From SZUA-254 sp031379665 (GTDB lineage Bacteria; Bacteroidota; Ignavibacteria; UBA10030; SZUA-254): a stretch of 64,000 nt of DNA. The stretch lies in NCBI GenBank assembly GCA_031379665.1, contig JANNFI010000080.1:1-64000 (forward strand), given 5' to 3'. Below the pieces are notes generated by a model. The model was not told the origin of the DNA. It searched no databases and saw only the letters and a program-made list of their open reading frames with translations. Below, piece after piece: positions 26,706 to 34,615 of this stretch. A program made the translations under genes and the position numbers. Numbering within the stretch: position 1 is the first letter of the stretch; every line of letters starts with the position of its first letter.

Positions 26706-27035
26706 TTTGGGCAACCCAGTATGACGTCGCGATCCCTCCTGCGAGGGGGGAACGGTTGAAGGATCGATGGACCTCCTGAAGGGCGGGAGGCCAACCCTTT
26801 TAGGGTGCGCTGGATTATTCAGTGATCGGAAGAACGCGATGGTTGTGATTCGTCGGAAGGGAAAATCGGCAGAGTGGAATCCCCCCCGACAATCGAGGGT
26901 AAGAGATATTCCAACGAATGTCAAGAAATATTCCGGAAATACTCCACTATCTTCACATTTCCCTTTCCCCGCTTCTGCGGACGCTACTATTTTCAGATAC
27001 GATCGGTCAATTCCATTGAAGCGGGGAGAGCGAAG
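26706..27035 (-). other. Leader and promoter region of cassette A
   Basis: This 330-bp stretch between repeat R2 and the thioredoxin-like gene is homologous in blocks to 30943-31409. It holds a sigma-70-type promoter on the minus strand and implies an untranslated leader of roughly 185 nt. Short open frames on both strands are partly conserved between the two copies but look like no known protein. Confidence 0.5.
26896..26924 (-). promoter_or_regulatory. Promoter of cassette A (TTGACA-N17-TACCCT)
   Basis: On the minus strand a perfect TTGACA (26919-26924) is followed after 17 bp by TACCCT (26896-26901). The same box with the same spacing is conserved in cassette B, where the -10 is TATCCT. 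It points toward the thioredoxin-like gene. Confidence 0.6.
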
Positions 27036-27155
27036 ATGCTCGAGGAATCGCACGGCAATATGGACGAAGTCGCCCGTAAGATGGATGTGGACAGGAAGAC
27101 GATCTACAGGAAGATTTCGGAGTTCGGCATCGACGTCCAGGTCTTCAAGGCCTGA
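27036..27155 (+). repeat. HTH_8 repeat copy R2 (120 bp)
   Basis: Second copy of the activator 3' end, 39 codons plus TGA, with Asp for Asn at position 10 and a final Ala for Gly. Its left flank matches that of R3 (cassette leader) and its right flank matches that of R1 (propeller gene tail), which marks it as the junction of a tandem duplication. No start signal for an independent gene is evident. Confidence 0.9.
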
Positions 27156-27200
27156 GTGTTTGCCCAAGCCCTCGCTCGAATGGAGGACGTTTCCGGATCC

Positions 27201-29816
27201 TTATCTGATCAACGCCATCTTCATCGTTTTGCTGAACCCGCGTGTGACCAGCCGGTAGAAGTAGATGCCACTCGGCACGCCCTCAGCCTCCCATCTCACG
27301 ACATGCTCGCCGGCTTCCTGAACACCCTCGACCAGGCCCGCGACCCTCCTCCCCAGCAGGTCATAGACCACCAGCGAGACACGGCCCCCCGCGATCAGCG
27401 TGTAACGGATCTCCGTCACAGGATTGAACGGATTCGGGGTGTTCTGCTCGAGGGTGTATGTCAAAGGCAGTGGTCCCGCCGGCTGCTCTGTTGACTCCGG
27501 CGGCGCCGGCGGAGTTTCACCCCGGTCATCGATTCGTATCCTTGCGGTTGCGGGAAGTGAACCGCTCGCGGTGAACAGAAGCTGCCCGGGCGCCGAGGCC
27601 TTCACCCAGTACCCCCTCCCGGGGTCGATCACCGGGCTCTGCGTATACGACCCGTCGTACCGGTAAAATCCCGAGGTGACGATGCCCCCGGGGATCGAAC
27701 CGATGTCTGCAACATCGATCCGGGAGCTCAACGATCCCACCAGGTTCCAGCCCGCCGCGACATCGACCGTCTCCGCTTCGAGCCACGTCCCGTCCATCAC
27801 GATGGTTTGCGCATCCGGGAACTTCAGCCAGTACCCCCGGCCGTTCTCGAGCGTGTCCCGAGGCACGTACCCATCGTCGAAGGAGAACGCGCTGCTGACC
27901 GTGGTCGGGAAGAGGGCCGCCTTCCGGTAGTCTCCAACCCGATACGGCACCGAAACCAAATTCCATTGTTCCATCACATCGAAATACGTGGAGCTGTCGG
28001 CGGTTTGCGGTCCGTAGTGCAGGATGGTCCCGAGGTCCCCGACGGCCCAACCTGTACTCGAATCCAGGAAGAAAACATCTCTGAGGGTCGTGTCACAGAA
28101 GCCGAGTTGTTTAATCCAGTTCGATCCGCCGTTTGTCGTGTGGATAATTGTCCCTTCCCGACCGACGACTGTTCCATTGAATTCATCGGTGAAGGAGACT
28201 CCCCAGAGCGAAACGTCTGTCCCACTTGCTTGTAAATGCCAATCTGCACCTGCGTTGTCAGTATATACCACCCTTCCCAGAGGCTGCGTGATAAAAATCT
28301 TTTCTGGTGTGGGGAAACTCATGTCTGTAATGGGATAGGTAAAACCGGGGAGCGGATAGAGTTGGCGGATTTCCCAACTCATACCTCCATCGGCTGTCCA
28401 TTCAATCCCACCTCCACCGCCACCGATAATCCCGAGGAGGGGTGTGAGGAAAATGACCGCCTGGTTCATCGCCACGAGGGACGTCGGTTTTTCCTCCCAG
28501 CTCACGCCTCCGTCCAAGGTACGCAAGACAATTGCGTTGTCCCCTACGACCCAACCAGTGTCCGACGTCGGGAAAGAAACGGCCTGCAAGTGCTGAACAG
28601 TGCCGCTCTCCCGAATCATCCAGGACTGGCCCCCATCAGTCGTTTGAAGAATCGCCCCTTCGTCACCGACCGCGGTTGCGCGAGTCGTATCCAGCAACAA
28701 TACATCGTTGAGGTTATTGACCATTCCGCTGTTCTCGAGTGTCCAGCTCGATCCGCCGTCGGTCGTTCGATAAATGGAGCCGCCATTTCCCACAACCATC
28801 CCGAATCGCTCATTGGCAAAATGCACGGCGTTGAACCGCACTCTCGGACCGGTTTCCTTATTACTCCAAGACGCTCCGCCATCCGACGAATACAGGATCG
28901 TGGCTGTTCTGCCCACAACCCAGCGCTCATCCGTACTCACTATGCTGATCCCGTACAGATGCGTATCGGAGCCGCTTGACTCCTTCACCCACGTCGTACC
29001 GCCATCTGTTGTGGTCAGTACCACGCCGAATGTCCCGCACGCCATACCGGTCTGTTCATTCAGGAATTTTACCACGCTGAGGGGATTCGTCGTCCCGCTC
29101 GTCTGGGGAGTCCACGAAATCCCCCCGTCCGTCGTCTTTAGAATCAACCCGGCACTGCCGACAACGTATCCCACACTCTCGTTCACAAGGGATACACTGT
29201 TCAAATCAACGGTCGTGCCGCTCGTCACCGGGAGCCAGGTTCCCCCGCCGTCTGTCGTCCGGAGAATTGTGCCATTGAATCCTGTTGCTACCCCACGATT
29301 CACATCCACATACGACACGCTGAGGAGATGCTCCAGTGTGCCGCTTGGTTGAGTATACCAGAGGGAACCGCCGTTGGTTGTCCGGAGGATGGTCCCACCG
29401 ATCCCCACCACCGTTCCGACGTTCACACTCGTGAACGAGACCGACCTCAGCCAGTTGGTCGTCCCGCTCGACTGGGGGAACCAGGTCGTTCCACCGTCAG
29501 TGGTCCGGATGATCGTGCCTGATGTCCCTACCGCAGTGCCGGTCGTCGTCGTGCGAAAATCCACATCGTTCAAATCCAGCACCGTCGAGCTGGTTTGCCC
29601 GATCCACGATGTACCCCCGTCGGTGGTTTTCCCGATCAATCCGTACACACCGACCGTGTAGCCGGTGGTTGAACCGATAAACGACACGGCCCGGACATCA
29701 CTCCCATGGGGAAGGGGATTTTGCCATCTCCAGCGTTGTTGACATAGCGCCGATTCTTGTGCGACGATCAGGCAGGCAGGGATGGCAAGGAGTCCTATTC
29801 GTCGAAACATCGACAT
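27201..29816 (-). CDS. Ycf48-like double beta-propeller protein with T9SS sorting domain (cassette B)
   Basis: An 871-aa paralogue of the cassette A propeller with the same plan: a signal peptide ending ALCQ, 14 blades of ~41 aa with the TTDGG-x-x-W core, the WNLV/RGYW region, and a T9SS sorting domain ending KMALIR. The last ~260 residues are almost identical to copy A, while the blades differ at about half their positions by eye; the tail may therefore be kept uniform by gene conversion. It is probably secreted through T9SS and surface-attached. The ATG at 29816 is taken as start; MFRR two codons later is an alternative. Partner and function are unknown. Confidence 0.82.
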   Translation of the reverse strand: MSMFRRIGLLAIPACLIVAQESALCQQRWRWQNPLPHGSDVRAVSFIGSTTGYTVGVYGLIGKTTDGGTSWIGQTSSTVLDLNDVDFRTTTTGTAVGTSGTIIRTTDGGTTWFPQSSGTTNWLRSVSFTSVNVGTVVGIGGTILRTTNGGSLWYTQPSGTLEHLLSVSYVDVNRGVATGFNGTILRTTDGGGTWLPVTSGTTVDLNSVSLVNESVGYVVGSAGLILKTTDGGISWTPQTSGTTNPLSVVKFLNEQTGMACGTFGVVLTTTDGGTTWVKESSGSDTHLYGISIVSTDERWVVGRTATILYSSDGGASWSNKETGPRVRFNAVHFANERFGMVVGNGGSIYRTTDGGSSWTLENSGMVNNLNDVLLLDTTRATAVGDEGAILQTTDGGQSWMIRESGTVQHLQAVSFPTSDTGWVVGDNAIVLRTLDGGVSWEEKPTSLVAMNQAVIFLTPLLGIIGGGGGGIEWTADGGMSWEIRQLYPLPGFTYPITDMSFPTPEKIFITQPLGRVVYTDNAGADWHLQASGTDVSLWGVSFTDEFNGTVVGREGTIIHTTNGGSNWIKQLGFCDTTLRDVFFLDSSTGWAVGDLGTILHYGPQTADSSTYFDVMEQWNLVSVPYRVGDYRKAALFPTTVSSAFSFDDGYVPRDTLENGRGYWLKFPDAQTIVMDGTWLEAETVDVAAGWNLVGSLSSRIDVADIGSIPGGIVTSGFYRYDGSYTQSPVIDPGRGYWVKASAPGQLLFTASGSLPATARIRIDDRGETPPAPPESTEQPAGPLPLTYTLEQNTPNPFNPVTEIRYTLIAGGRVSLVVYDLLGRRVAGLVEGVQEAGEHVVRWEAEGVPSGIYFYRLVTRGFSKTMKMALIR

Positions 29817-30081
29817 GGAGTTATCCCCATCGGGGGTGGCACAATCTAACCGCCCCCCCCCGCGCTTGGACAGGAGCAGCGTACCTTAGCGCGACGATTT
29901 AATACCATAATCCCATGAAGAATACAGCTGAAAGAAGATATTATAAAATCCGAGGTCAGGCAACCCCCGCGAATCGATAGTTGGTACCGCTTGGCGTCGG
30001 GTTGAGAATAATCAACGGATCAATTATACCGGGGCCTCCTCGCTGAAGAGCAAAGAGGCCTCGTTCCAATTCCCTGTCGAG

Positions 30082-30324
30082 TTATGTTATGGGACAGTAA
30101 TCCCCACAGTTGTGTGCTGTCCCACCGCCTCCGCATATAGTTCCAGCACATGGCTTACCGGGGACGGTGGCTGGACCACCACAAGGAGGGTTTGTACACA
30201 CGCACACGTTCACACACTCTGGTATGGCGTATGCTTCGTCATGGAGCGCCTGGAGAAGGCCACCCACGGCGATGAGGACTCCGATGACCAGGAAGAGCAC
30301 CGGTTTCAGACTGAGGTTGTTCAT
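30082..30324 (-). CDS. Small secreted peptide with eight cysteines (cassette B)
   Basis: An 80-aa paralogue of the cassette A peptide. The leader is nearly the same (LSLKPVLFL, then GVLIAVGGLLQALHDEAYA, IPEC), but the core beyond the first Cys is strongly diverged while keeping eight Cys: C-x3-C-x-C-x4-C-x10-C-x4-C-x8-C-x3-C. A GGAGG ribosome-binding site precedes the ATG at 30324. The gene follows the thioredoxin-like gene by 15 nt. A 265-bp gap separates it from the propeller gene; that gap contains a short inverted repeat (GTTGA/TCAAC near 30001) and a GGCCTC/GAGGCC pair near 30033-30060, but no gene. Confidence 0.75.
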   Translation of the reverse strand: MNNLSLKPVLFLVIGVLIAVGGLLQALHDEAYAIPECVNVCVCTNPPCGGPATVPGKPCAGTICGGGGTAHNCGDYCPIT

Positions 30325-30339
30325 AGAACCTCCATCAGG

Positions 30340-30942
30340 TTAGTGTTGCCGGAATTCCTGGTGATTTAGTGAGGCGGTTGCGTTGTCGGTTACACGTGAT
30401 ACTATGTCCCCTACTTGTTCATCATTGAGCTCGCCCCTCCAAACCCCTTCCACTGTGGCATCCCCGGCAACGAGGATCGTGACCGGAACACCGCTGATTT
30501 TGTACCGCTGATAAAATGCTGAGTCATTTAAACTCACCGTATAAAAGGGGAATTCCCGTTTCGTGACGTAATCGACAGTCCGTTCGACATCATGGATGGA
30601 AATGGCGATGATAAAACATCTTCCGTCTAATTTCTCGTTCAGCGATTTCCACCTCGGAATATTCGCCTCGCAGTGAGGGCATGTCGTAGAAAAGACGAAG
30701 AGGAGGTATTTCGCGTAAACCTCGTCATATGAGATGGAATCATTTCTCCCATCGAGCAACGTGACGGATATTTTTTCTGCGAGCGTTCCCGACTCAAGCG
30801 GTTCAGGCGGTTCGAAGCCCGTAATCTCCCGGATATTATTCTTCAGGTCCCGATTCTTCAACGACAGAACAACCACATCCATGGCAAGCAGCATAATCAC
30901 GACTATGCCCAAGATATTAACCCATTTCGCAGGGATCTTCAT
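30340..30942 (-). CDS. Membrane-anchored thioredoxin-like (TlpA-type) protein, cassette B
   Basis: A 200-aa paralogue of the cassette A redoxin, with roughly four of five residues identical by eye. It has the same N-terminal membrane segment, the same FSTTCPHCEANIP redox motif and the same SGVPVT loop. It differs mainly in the linker and at the C-terminus, which is five residues longer. The strong conservation between copies contrasts with the diverged peptide core, as expected if one redox chemistry serves different peptide products. The ATG at 30942 aligns with that of copy A. Confidence 0.85.
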   Translation of the reverse strand: MKIPAKWVNILGIVVIMLLAMDVVVLSLKNRDLKNNIREITGFEPPEPLESGTLAEKISVTLLDGRNDSISYDEVYAKYLLFVFSTTCPHCEANIPRWKSLNEKLDGRCFIIAISIHDVERTVDYVTKREFPFYTVSLNDSAFYQRYKISGVPVTILVAGDATVEGVWRGELNDEQVGDIVSRVTDNATASLNHQEFRQH

Positions 30943-31409
30943 TCTAGGTAACCTGGTATGACAGCTCCATCCCTCCTGGCAAGGGGAGGAACGATTGTCC
31001 GAAGTCGGTTTCTACGAGGCCCTTGCCACGTCTTAGGGCAGGAGAGGTTCTGATATTACCCGTACCCAAGGGGCAGGTCCGTTGTGACTCATAATCCGGG
31101 GACCCTCCACCAATCAGGAACGGTGTTCGTTGACGGATTGATGGACTTCCTTAAGGGCGGGAGCCCAACCTTTTTAGGGTGCGCTGAATCCTTCAGAGAT
31201 CGGAAGAACGCGATGGGAGTGATTCGTCTCAAGGCAAGATCGTCAGAGTGGAACACCCCCGACAATCGAGGATAATACATATTCCAACGAATGTCAAGAA
31301 ATATTCCTGTAATACACCCCTATTTTTCACAGTTCCCTCTCCCCGTCACTGCGGACGCTACTATCTTCAGATACGATCGGTCAATTCCACTGAGGCGGGG
31401 AGAGCGGGG
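30943..31409 (-). other. Leader and promoter region of cassette B
   Basis: A 467-bp stretch homologous in blocks to 26706-27035 but with about 130 bp of extra sequence near 30980-31130. It holds the conserved minus-strand promoter and implies a leader of about 320 nt. The segment 31140-31260 is the best conserved untranslated part. I could not identify a known riboswitch or RNA family by eye. Confidence 0.5.
31269..31297 (-). promoter_or_regulatory. Promoter of cassette B (TTGACA-N17-TATCCT)
   Basis: On the minus strand TTGACA (31292-31297) and TATCCT (31269-31274) are spaced by 17 bp, close to the sigma-70 consensus. The arrangement is conserved in cassette A. Confidence 0.65.
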
Positions 31410-31529
31410 ATGCTCGAGGAATCGCACGGAAACATGAACGAGGTCGCCCGGAAGATGGACGTGGACCGGAAGACCATCTACCGAAAGATTTCGGAATTCG
31501 GCATCGACGTCCAGGTATTCAAGGGGTGA
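31410..31529 (+). repeat. HTH_8 repeat copy R3 (120 bp)
   Basis: Third copy of the activator 3' end, encoding the same 39 residues as R1 with synonymous changes. Its left flank is the cassette B leader; its right flank is unrelated to the other copies. Together with R1 and R2 it brackets two direct cassette copies. Confidence 0.9.
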
Positions 31530-31577
31530 CTCCTCGTCAAAAGGTTTTACGATGCGGGCAGGGTTTTTGCGTCGCCA

Positions 31578-31928
31578 TCAGCGGAGAACCGTGACGTGCG
31601 AAGCGACGAAACCATCCACGTGCAGATGTCCAACCAGCTCGAGCACAACCGCGTCAGCAATTTCCGGTGGTGCCGGATCGTGGAGGTTGATTTTCACAAC
31701 CACGTCGTCCTTGTCCGACCCATAAAAGGATGTGATTCTCCCGTCCCCGTCTTTTACGATCGCTTTCGATTTCACGATGGCGACATTGATGTCCTGATTG
31801 ATCTCGCTGTTGGTGCTAAACTTGCTGAAGGCGCCTAATTCGTCTGTCGGTTTGATGAAGCTGTAATACACCGATCCAACGACGGTGAGAGATATCAGCG
31901 CGATCATGAGCCTTGAAATTGGTTTCAT
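31578..31928 (-). CDS. Hypothetical exported 116-aa protein
   Basis: The N-terminus is a single hydrophobic segment (residues 5-24) with a basic start, so the protein is probably exported or membrane-anchored. The rest (SKFSTNSEINQDINVAIVKSK to the C-terminal HVTVLR) has no motif I recognise. It lies downstream of two T9SS-client genes on the same strand, 37 nt after the nearer one. A real gene is likely from its start context and signal-like N-terminus; function is unknown. Confidence 0.5.
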   Translation of the reverse strand: MKPISRLMIALISLTVVGSVYYSFIKPTDELGAFSKFSTNSEINQDINVAIVKSKAIVKDGDGRITSFYGSDKDDVVVKINLHDPAPPEIADAVVLELVGHLHVDGFVASHVTVLR

Positions 31929-31965
31929 GAAGGTACTCCATGGATTATTGGAATTAGGTCGACCC

Positions 31966-32646
31966 TTACCTCAGGAGAACGAGTTTCCTCGTTTCCGTGA
32001 AGTCGCCGGCCATCAGCCGATAGAAATACACGCCGCTCGATAACCTGCCCGCGTCGAACCCGACCGATTTGTATCCCGGCTCCTGGACCCCGTTCACGAG
32101 CGTCGCGACCTCCCTGCCGAGCGCGTCATAGACCCGCAGCGTGACGTAAGTCTGTTCCGGCACCTGGTACCTGACCGTGGTGACCGGGTTGAACGGGTTC
32201 GGGTAGTTTTGCCGAAGGAGGAATTCACCGGGAAGGACGGTCGGTTCGTCGACATCCACGCCGGTGATGATGCCGTCGACATCGGTCTTGACGAGGTACA
32301 CATCCAGGTTGATGGCCCCGAGAGAGAGGATCGATCCCGCGACGACGTACCCGCCGTCGGACGTCTGATGTACCGACGAACCCTGCTCGCTGGCGGTGTC
32401 TCCGTGGGTCCGCGTCCAGAGCGTGTCCCCCGACGCATTCGTCCTGATGAGATACACTTCGCCACGTGAATATCCGGCGACGATGTATCCGCTGTCGGAC
32501 GTCTGCCGTACGGAATATCCCGCATCCCCCATCGGACTCCCGTAGATCCGTTGAAACCCGGTTTGAGCCGGCACCGGAATGACGCCCGCGGTGAAGGTCC
32601 ACCGGAACCCTGTACACGCGATCAGGAAAAACCTTGGGTTGGGCAT
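31966..32646 (-). CDS. Short T9SS-sorted protein with two DGGYIVAG-type repeats
   Basis: A 226-aa protein with a signal-like N-terminus, two repeats of the QTSDSGYIVAGYS / QTSDGGYVVAGSI type with VYLIRTNASGDTLWTRTHGD between them, and a T9SS type A sorting domain (LRQNYPNPFNPVTTVRYQ, SSGVYFYRL, ending RKLVLLR). Family members usually carry many such repeats in a propeller; two is too few to close one, so this looks like a shortened copy. The ATG at 32646 is chosen since the upstream frame enters the neighbouring gene. Confidence 0.65.
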   Translation of the reverse strand: MPNPRFFLIACTGFRWTFTAGVIPVPAQTGFQRIYGSPMGDAGYSVRQTSDSGYIVAGYSRGEVYLIRTNASGDTLWTRTHGDTASEQGSSVHQTSDGGYVVAGSILSLGAINLDVYLVKTDVDGIITGVDVDEPTVLPGEFLLRQNYPNPFNPVTTVRYQVPEQTYVTLRVYDALGREVATLVNGVQEPGYKSVGFDAGRLSSGVYFYRLMAGDFTETRKLVLLR

Positions 32647-32687
32647 ACAACCACCTTTCTGTCCTGGGATAATGAGGGATTGCGATA

Positions 32688-33737
32688 CTATCGGACCAGG
32701 ACGAGCCTCCTGGATTCCACGTAATCGCCGGACTGCATCCGACAGACGTAGACGCCGGTCGGGAACGCCGATCCGTCCCACTCAACCGAGTATCTCCCCG
32801 GCGCGAGCCGTTCCGCAACGAGGGTCGAGAGCTCGCGGCCCAGCAGATCATAGACCTTCAGGCTCACGAACGCGTTCCCCACGGCCGAGAATTGAATTGT
32901 GGTCGAGGGATTGAACGGGTTGGGGTAATTTTGATCGAGGGCAAATCCGGTCGGCAGAGTGCCGCCCGGGACCTCCTTCACGGACGTCGCGCTTGCCGGG
33001 AGACTCCACGAAATATTGCTGATGCTGATCGTGCCGGTCTGGGGCTGGTTCGTGTCGGACGGAGACACGTTGACGGAAGCGCCCTCTTTCGTAAGGAACT
33101 GGTAGGAGATGAACCGGAACGAGTTGGTGCTTGACGTCGAGCGCCTGTCGGTTTTCAGCCGCAACGCCTGGTAGACGGCACCGCCGGGGAGCGTGAGAGT
33201 GCCGTACGCCTCCACGGAATTTTCGGCGACGTGGTTGTTGAGGCTCATATAGGTCGTCCCCGAAATGGTGACGTAGCTCGATTCGGCATATGTCGCGGTC
33301 CAGGACGATCCCATCGTCAGCGGCAATTGGTTGATGACCTGGGGAGGGATCTGCTTCGTCCGGATCTCGGTGGGTGGCGGCTGACCATAGCCGAGAAACT
33401 CGAGGTTGGTGGCGAGCTTGTAATAGGAATACCCGCTCCCGGCCCTGATGGCGTGCGTCGCGCCGGGATAGAAACCGATCATCGACGTCGTGTCCGGGTC
33501 GACGGGGGCGGAGAACAGCGTCATGCCTGCCGTAAGCCCGCTGAAATCCCAAGAGTTGGACCCAAGGGTGCCGATATCGGTCGTGTGGGTGCCCGTGTCG
33601 AGCCTCGTGGTGCTCACGTTTCCCGGGGTGAAGTAGGTGCCCGCGTCGACTGCAGTGATGACGATTTGCCCGGCCGCCGGGATCACAGCGACGAGCCCGA
33701 TGCCCATCGAGAGAACGAATTGTAGAAAATGTTTCAT
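32688..33737 (-). CDS. T9SS-sorted secreted protein of unknown function
   Basis: A 349-aa protein with a signal peptide ending PAAGQ, a beta-rich body of about 220 residues without a recognised domain (WDFSGLTAGMTLFSAPVDPDT, GSSWTATY), and a type A sorting domain with LDQNYPNPFNPSTTIQFS and the basic end RRLVLVR. It should be exported by T9SS. It is followed after 41 nt by another T9SS client on the same strand. The body resembles uncharacterised secreted proteins common in this bacterial group. Confidence 0.7.
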   Translation of the reverse strand: MKHFLQFVLSMGIGLVAVIPAAGQIVITAVDAGTYFTPGNVSTTRLDTGTHTTDIGTLGSNSWDFSGLTAGMTLFSAPVDPDTTSMIGFYPGATHAIRAGSGYSYYKLATNLEFLGYGQPPPTEIRTKQIPPQVINQLPLTMGSSWTATYAESSYVTISGTTYMSLNNHVAENSVEAYGTLTLPGGAVYQALRLKTDRRSTSSTNSFRFISYQFLTKEGASVNVSPSDTNQPQTGTISISNISWSLPASATSVKEVPGGTLPTGFALDQNYPNPFNPSTTIQFSAVGNAFVSLKVYDLLGRELSTLVAERLAPGRYSVEWDGSAFPTGVYVCRMQSGDYVESRRLVLVR

Positions 33738-33793
33738 GACGAGTCTCCTGTCTTGTTGGTGGTGGTACCGGTGATGATGAAATCGAATTCGAG

Positions 33794-34615
33794 TTACTCT
33801 TTCACGGCAATGATCTCGACCATCGGAGGTGAACAGAAAAACGCGCCCGGATCATTCGACCGCTGGTCCCAATCCCGCACGAGGGCCTTGTGTTCCTCCG
33901 TCGTCATCCTTCCCTCCTCCACGAGCTTCGGCGCGTAGGTCTCGATGAAAATCGTCGGCCAGGTCCAGAGCTGTGAATGCGGACGGGCGACGCGGTGGAG
34001 GGGGCGTATTTCCCTCAGAGTCAATCCGTACTTCGTGAGCAGGGCGGGTAACCGCAGCCCCACTTTCGTATCGCCGCCCCTCTCATTCCACGCCACAGAT
34101 ACGACACTGACGAAGCGAAGAAACGCCTTGCTCTCAGGCGAGAGCAGTATCCCCTCATAGTTCATATAGTCCTGGATCGCAAACACGCCTCCGGGCTTGA
34201 GCGCCTTCGCAACACCGCGTACTACCGCCTCGGGGTCCGGCACGAAGCAGAGCACCCAGCGCTGGTAGGCCGCATCGATGCTGTTCGCCGGCAGGTCGAG
34301 CTTCTGCACGTCGCCCACGCGGGCGTCGATCGGAATATCGATGTCGTGCCGGAGCCGCGCCTTCAGGTGTTCGATGAAACGGGTCGATTCGTCGATCGCG
34401 ATCACCCTTCCCTTCGACGTGACGACTCCGGCCAGGTCATAGCTCGTGTACCCGGGGCCGGAGCCGATGTCGAGGACGGTCTTTCCGGCGCTGATGCCCG
34501 CCCGCTCCCAGATCGCGAAGGCGGACGAGCTCCAGAGCTTGTGTTGAACGCCGAGCCGGACAATTTCAGCGTCATTGGTTCCGAGGGCGTATTCTCGTGG
34601 TTCGGTTTGGGTCAT
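33794..34615 (-). CDS. SAM-dependent methyltransferase
   Basis: A 273-aa class I methyltransferase. It has motif I VLDIGSGPGYTSYDLA near residue 50, an acidic residue ending strand 2 (AIDES), the VGDVQKLDLPANSID segment, and the post-motif ALKPGGVFAIQDYM. The C-terminal third (residues 190-273) may form the substrate lid. The substrate is not evident; ubiquinone/menaquinone-type and small-molecule methyltransferases share this pattern. The start overlaps the upstream lipoprotein stop by 4 nt, so the two are probably co-translated. Confidence 0.82.
   Translation of the reverse strand: MTQTEPREYALGTNDAEIVRLGVQHKLWSSSAFAIWERAGISAGKTVLDIGSGPGYTSYDLAGVVTSKGRVIAIDESTRFIEHLKARLRHDIDIPIDARVGDVQKLDLPANSIDAAYQRWVLCFVPDPEAVVRGVAKALKPGGVFAIQDYMNYEGILLSPESKAFLRFVSVVSVAWNERGGDTKVGLRLPALLTKYGLTLREIRPLHRVARPHSQLWTWPTIFIETYAPKLVEEGRMTTEEHKALVRDWDQRSNDPGAFFCSPPMVEIIAVKE

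Noticed and set aside
26767..26900. A conserved small ORF on the plus strand (DLLKGG...), with a counterpart at 31141-31275
   Set aside because: The two are similar because the leaders are duplicated. There is no ribosome-binding site, and it opposes the cassette promoter. Not supported as a gene.
26706..27167. A longer thioredoxin-like protein starting at 27167
   Set aside because: The extension is antisense to repeat R2 and the leader, has no homology, and the paralogue in cassette B starts at the equivalent of 26705.
22839..31529. Insertion-sequence ends or phage attachment sites at R1-R3
   Set aside because: No transposase, integrase, terminal inverted repeats or tRNA gene was seen. The copies are coding-sequence duplicates, best explained by recombination.
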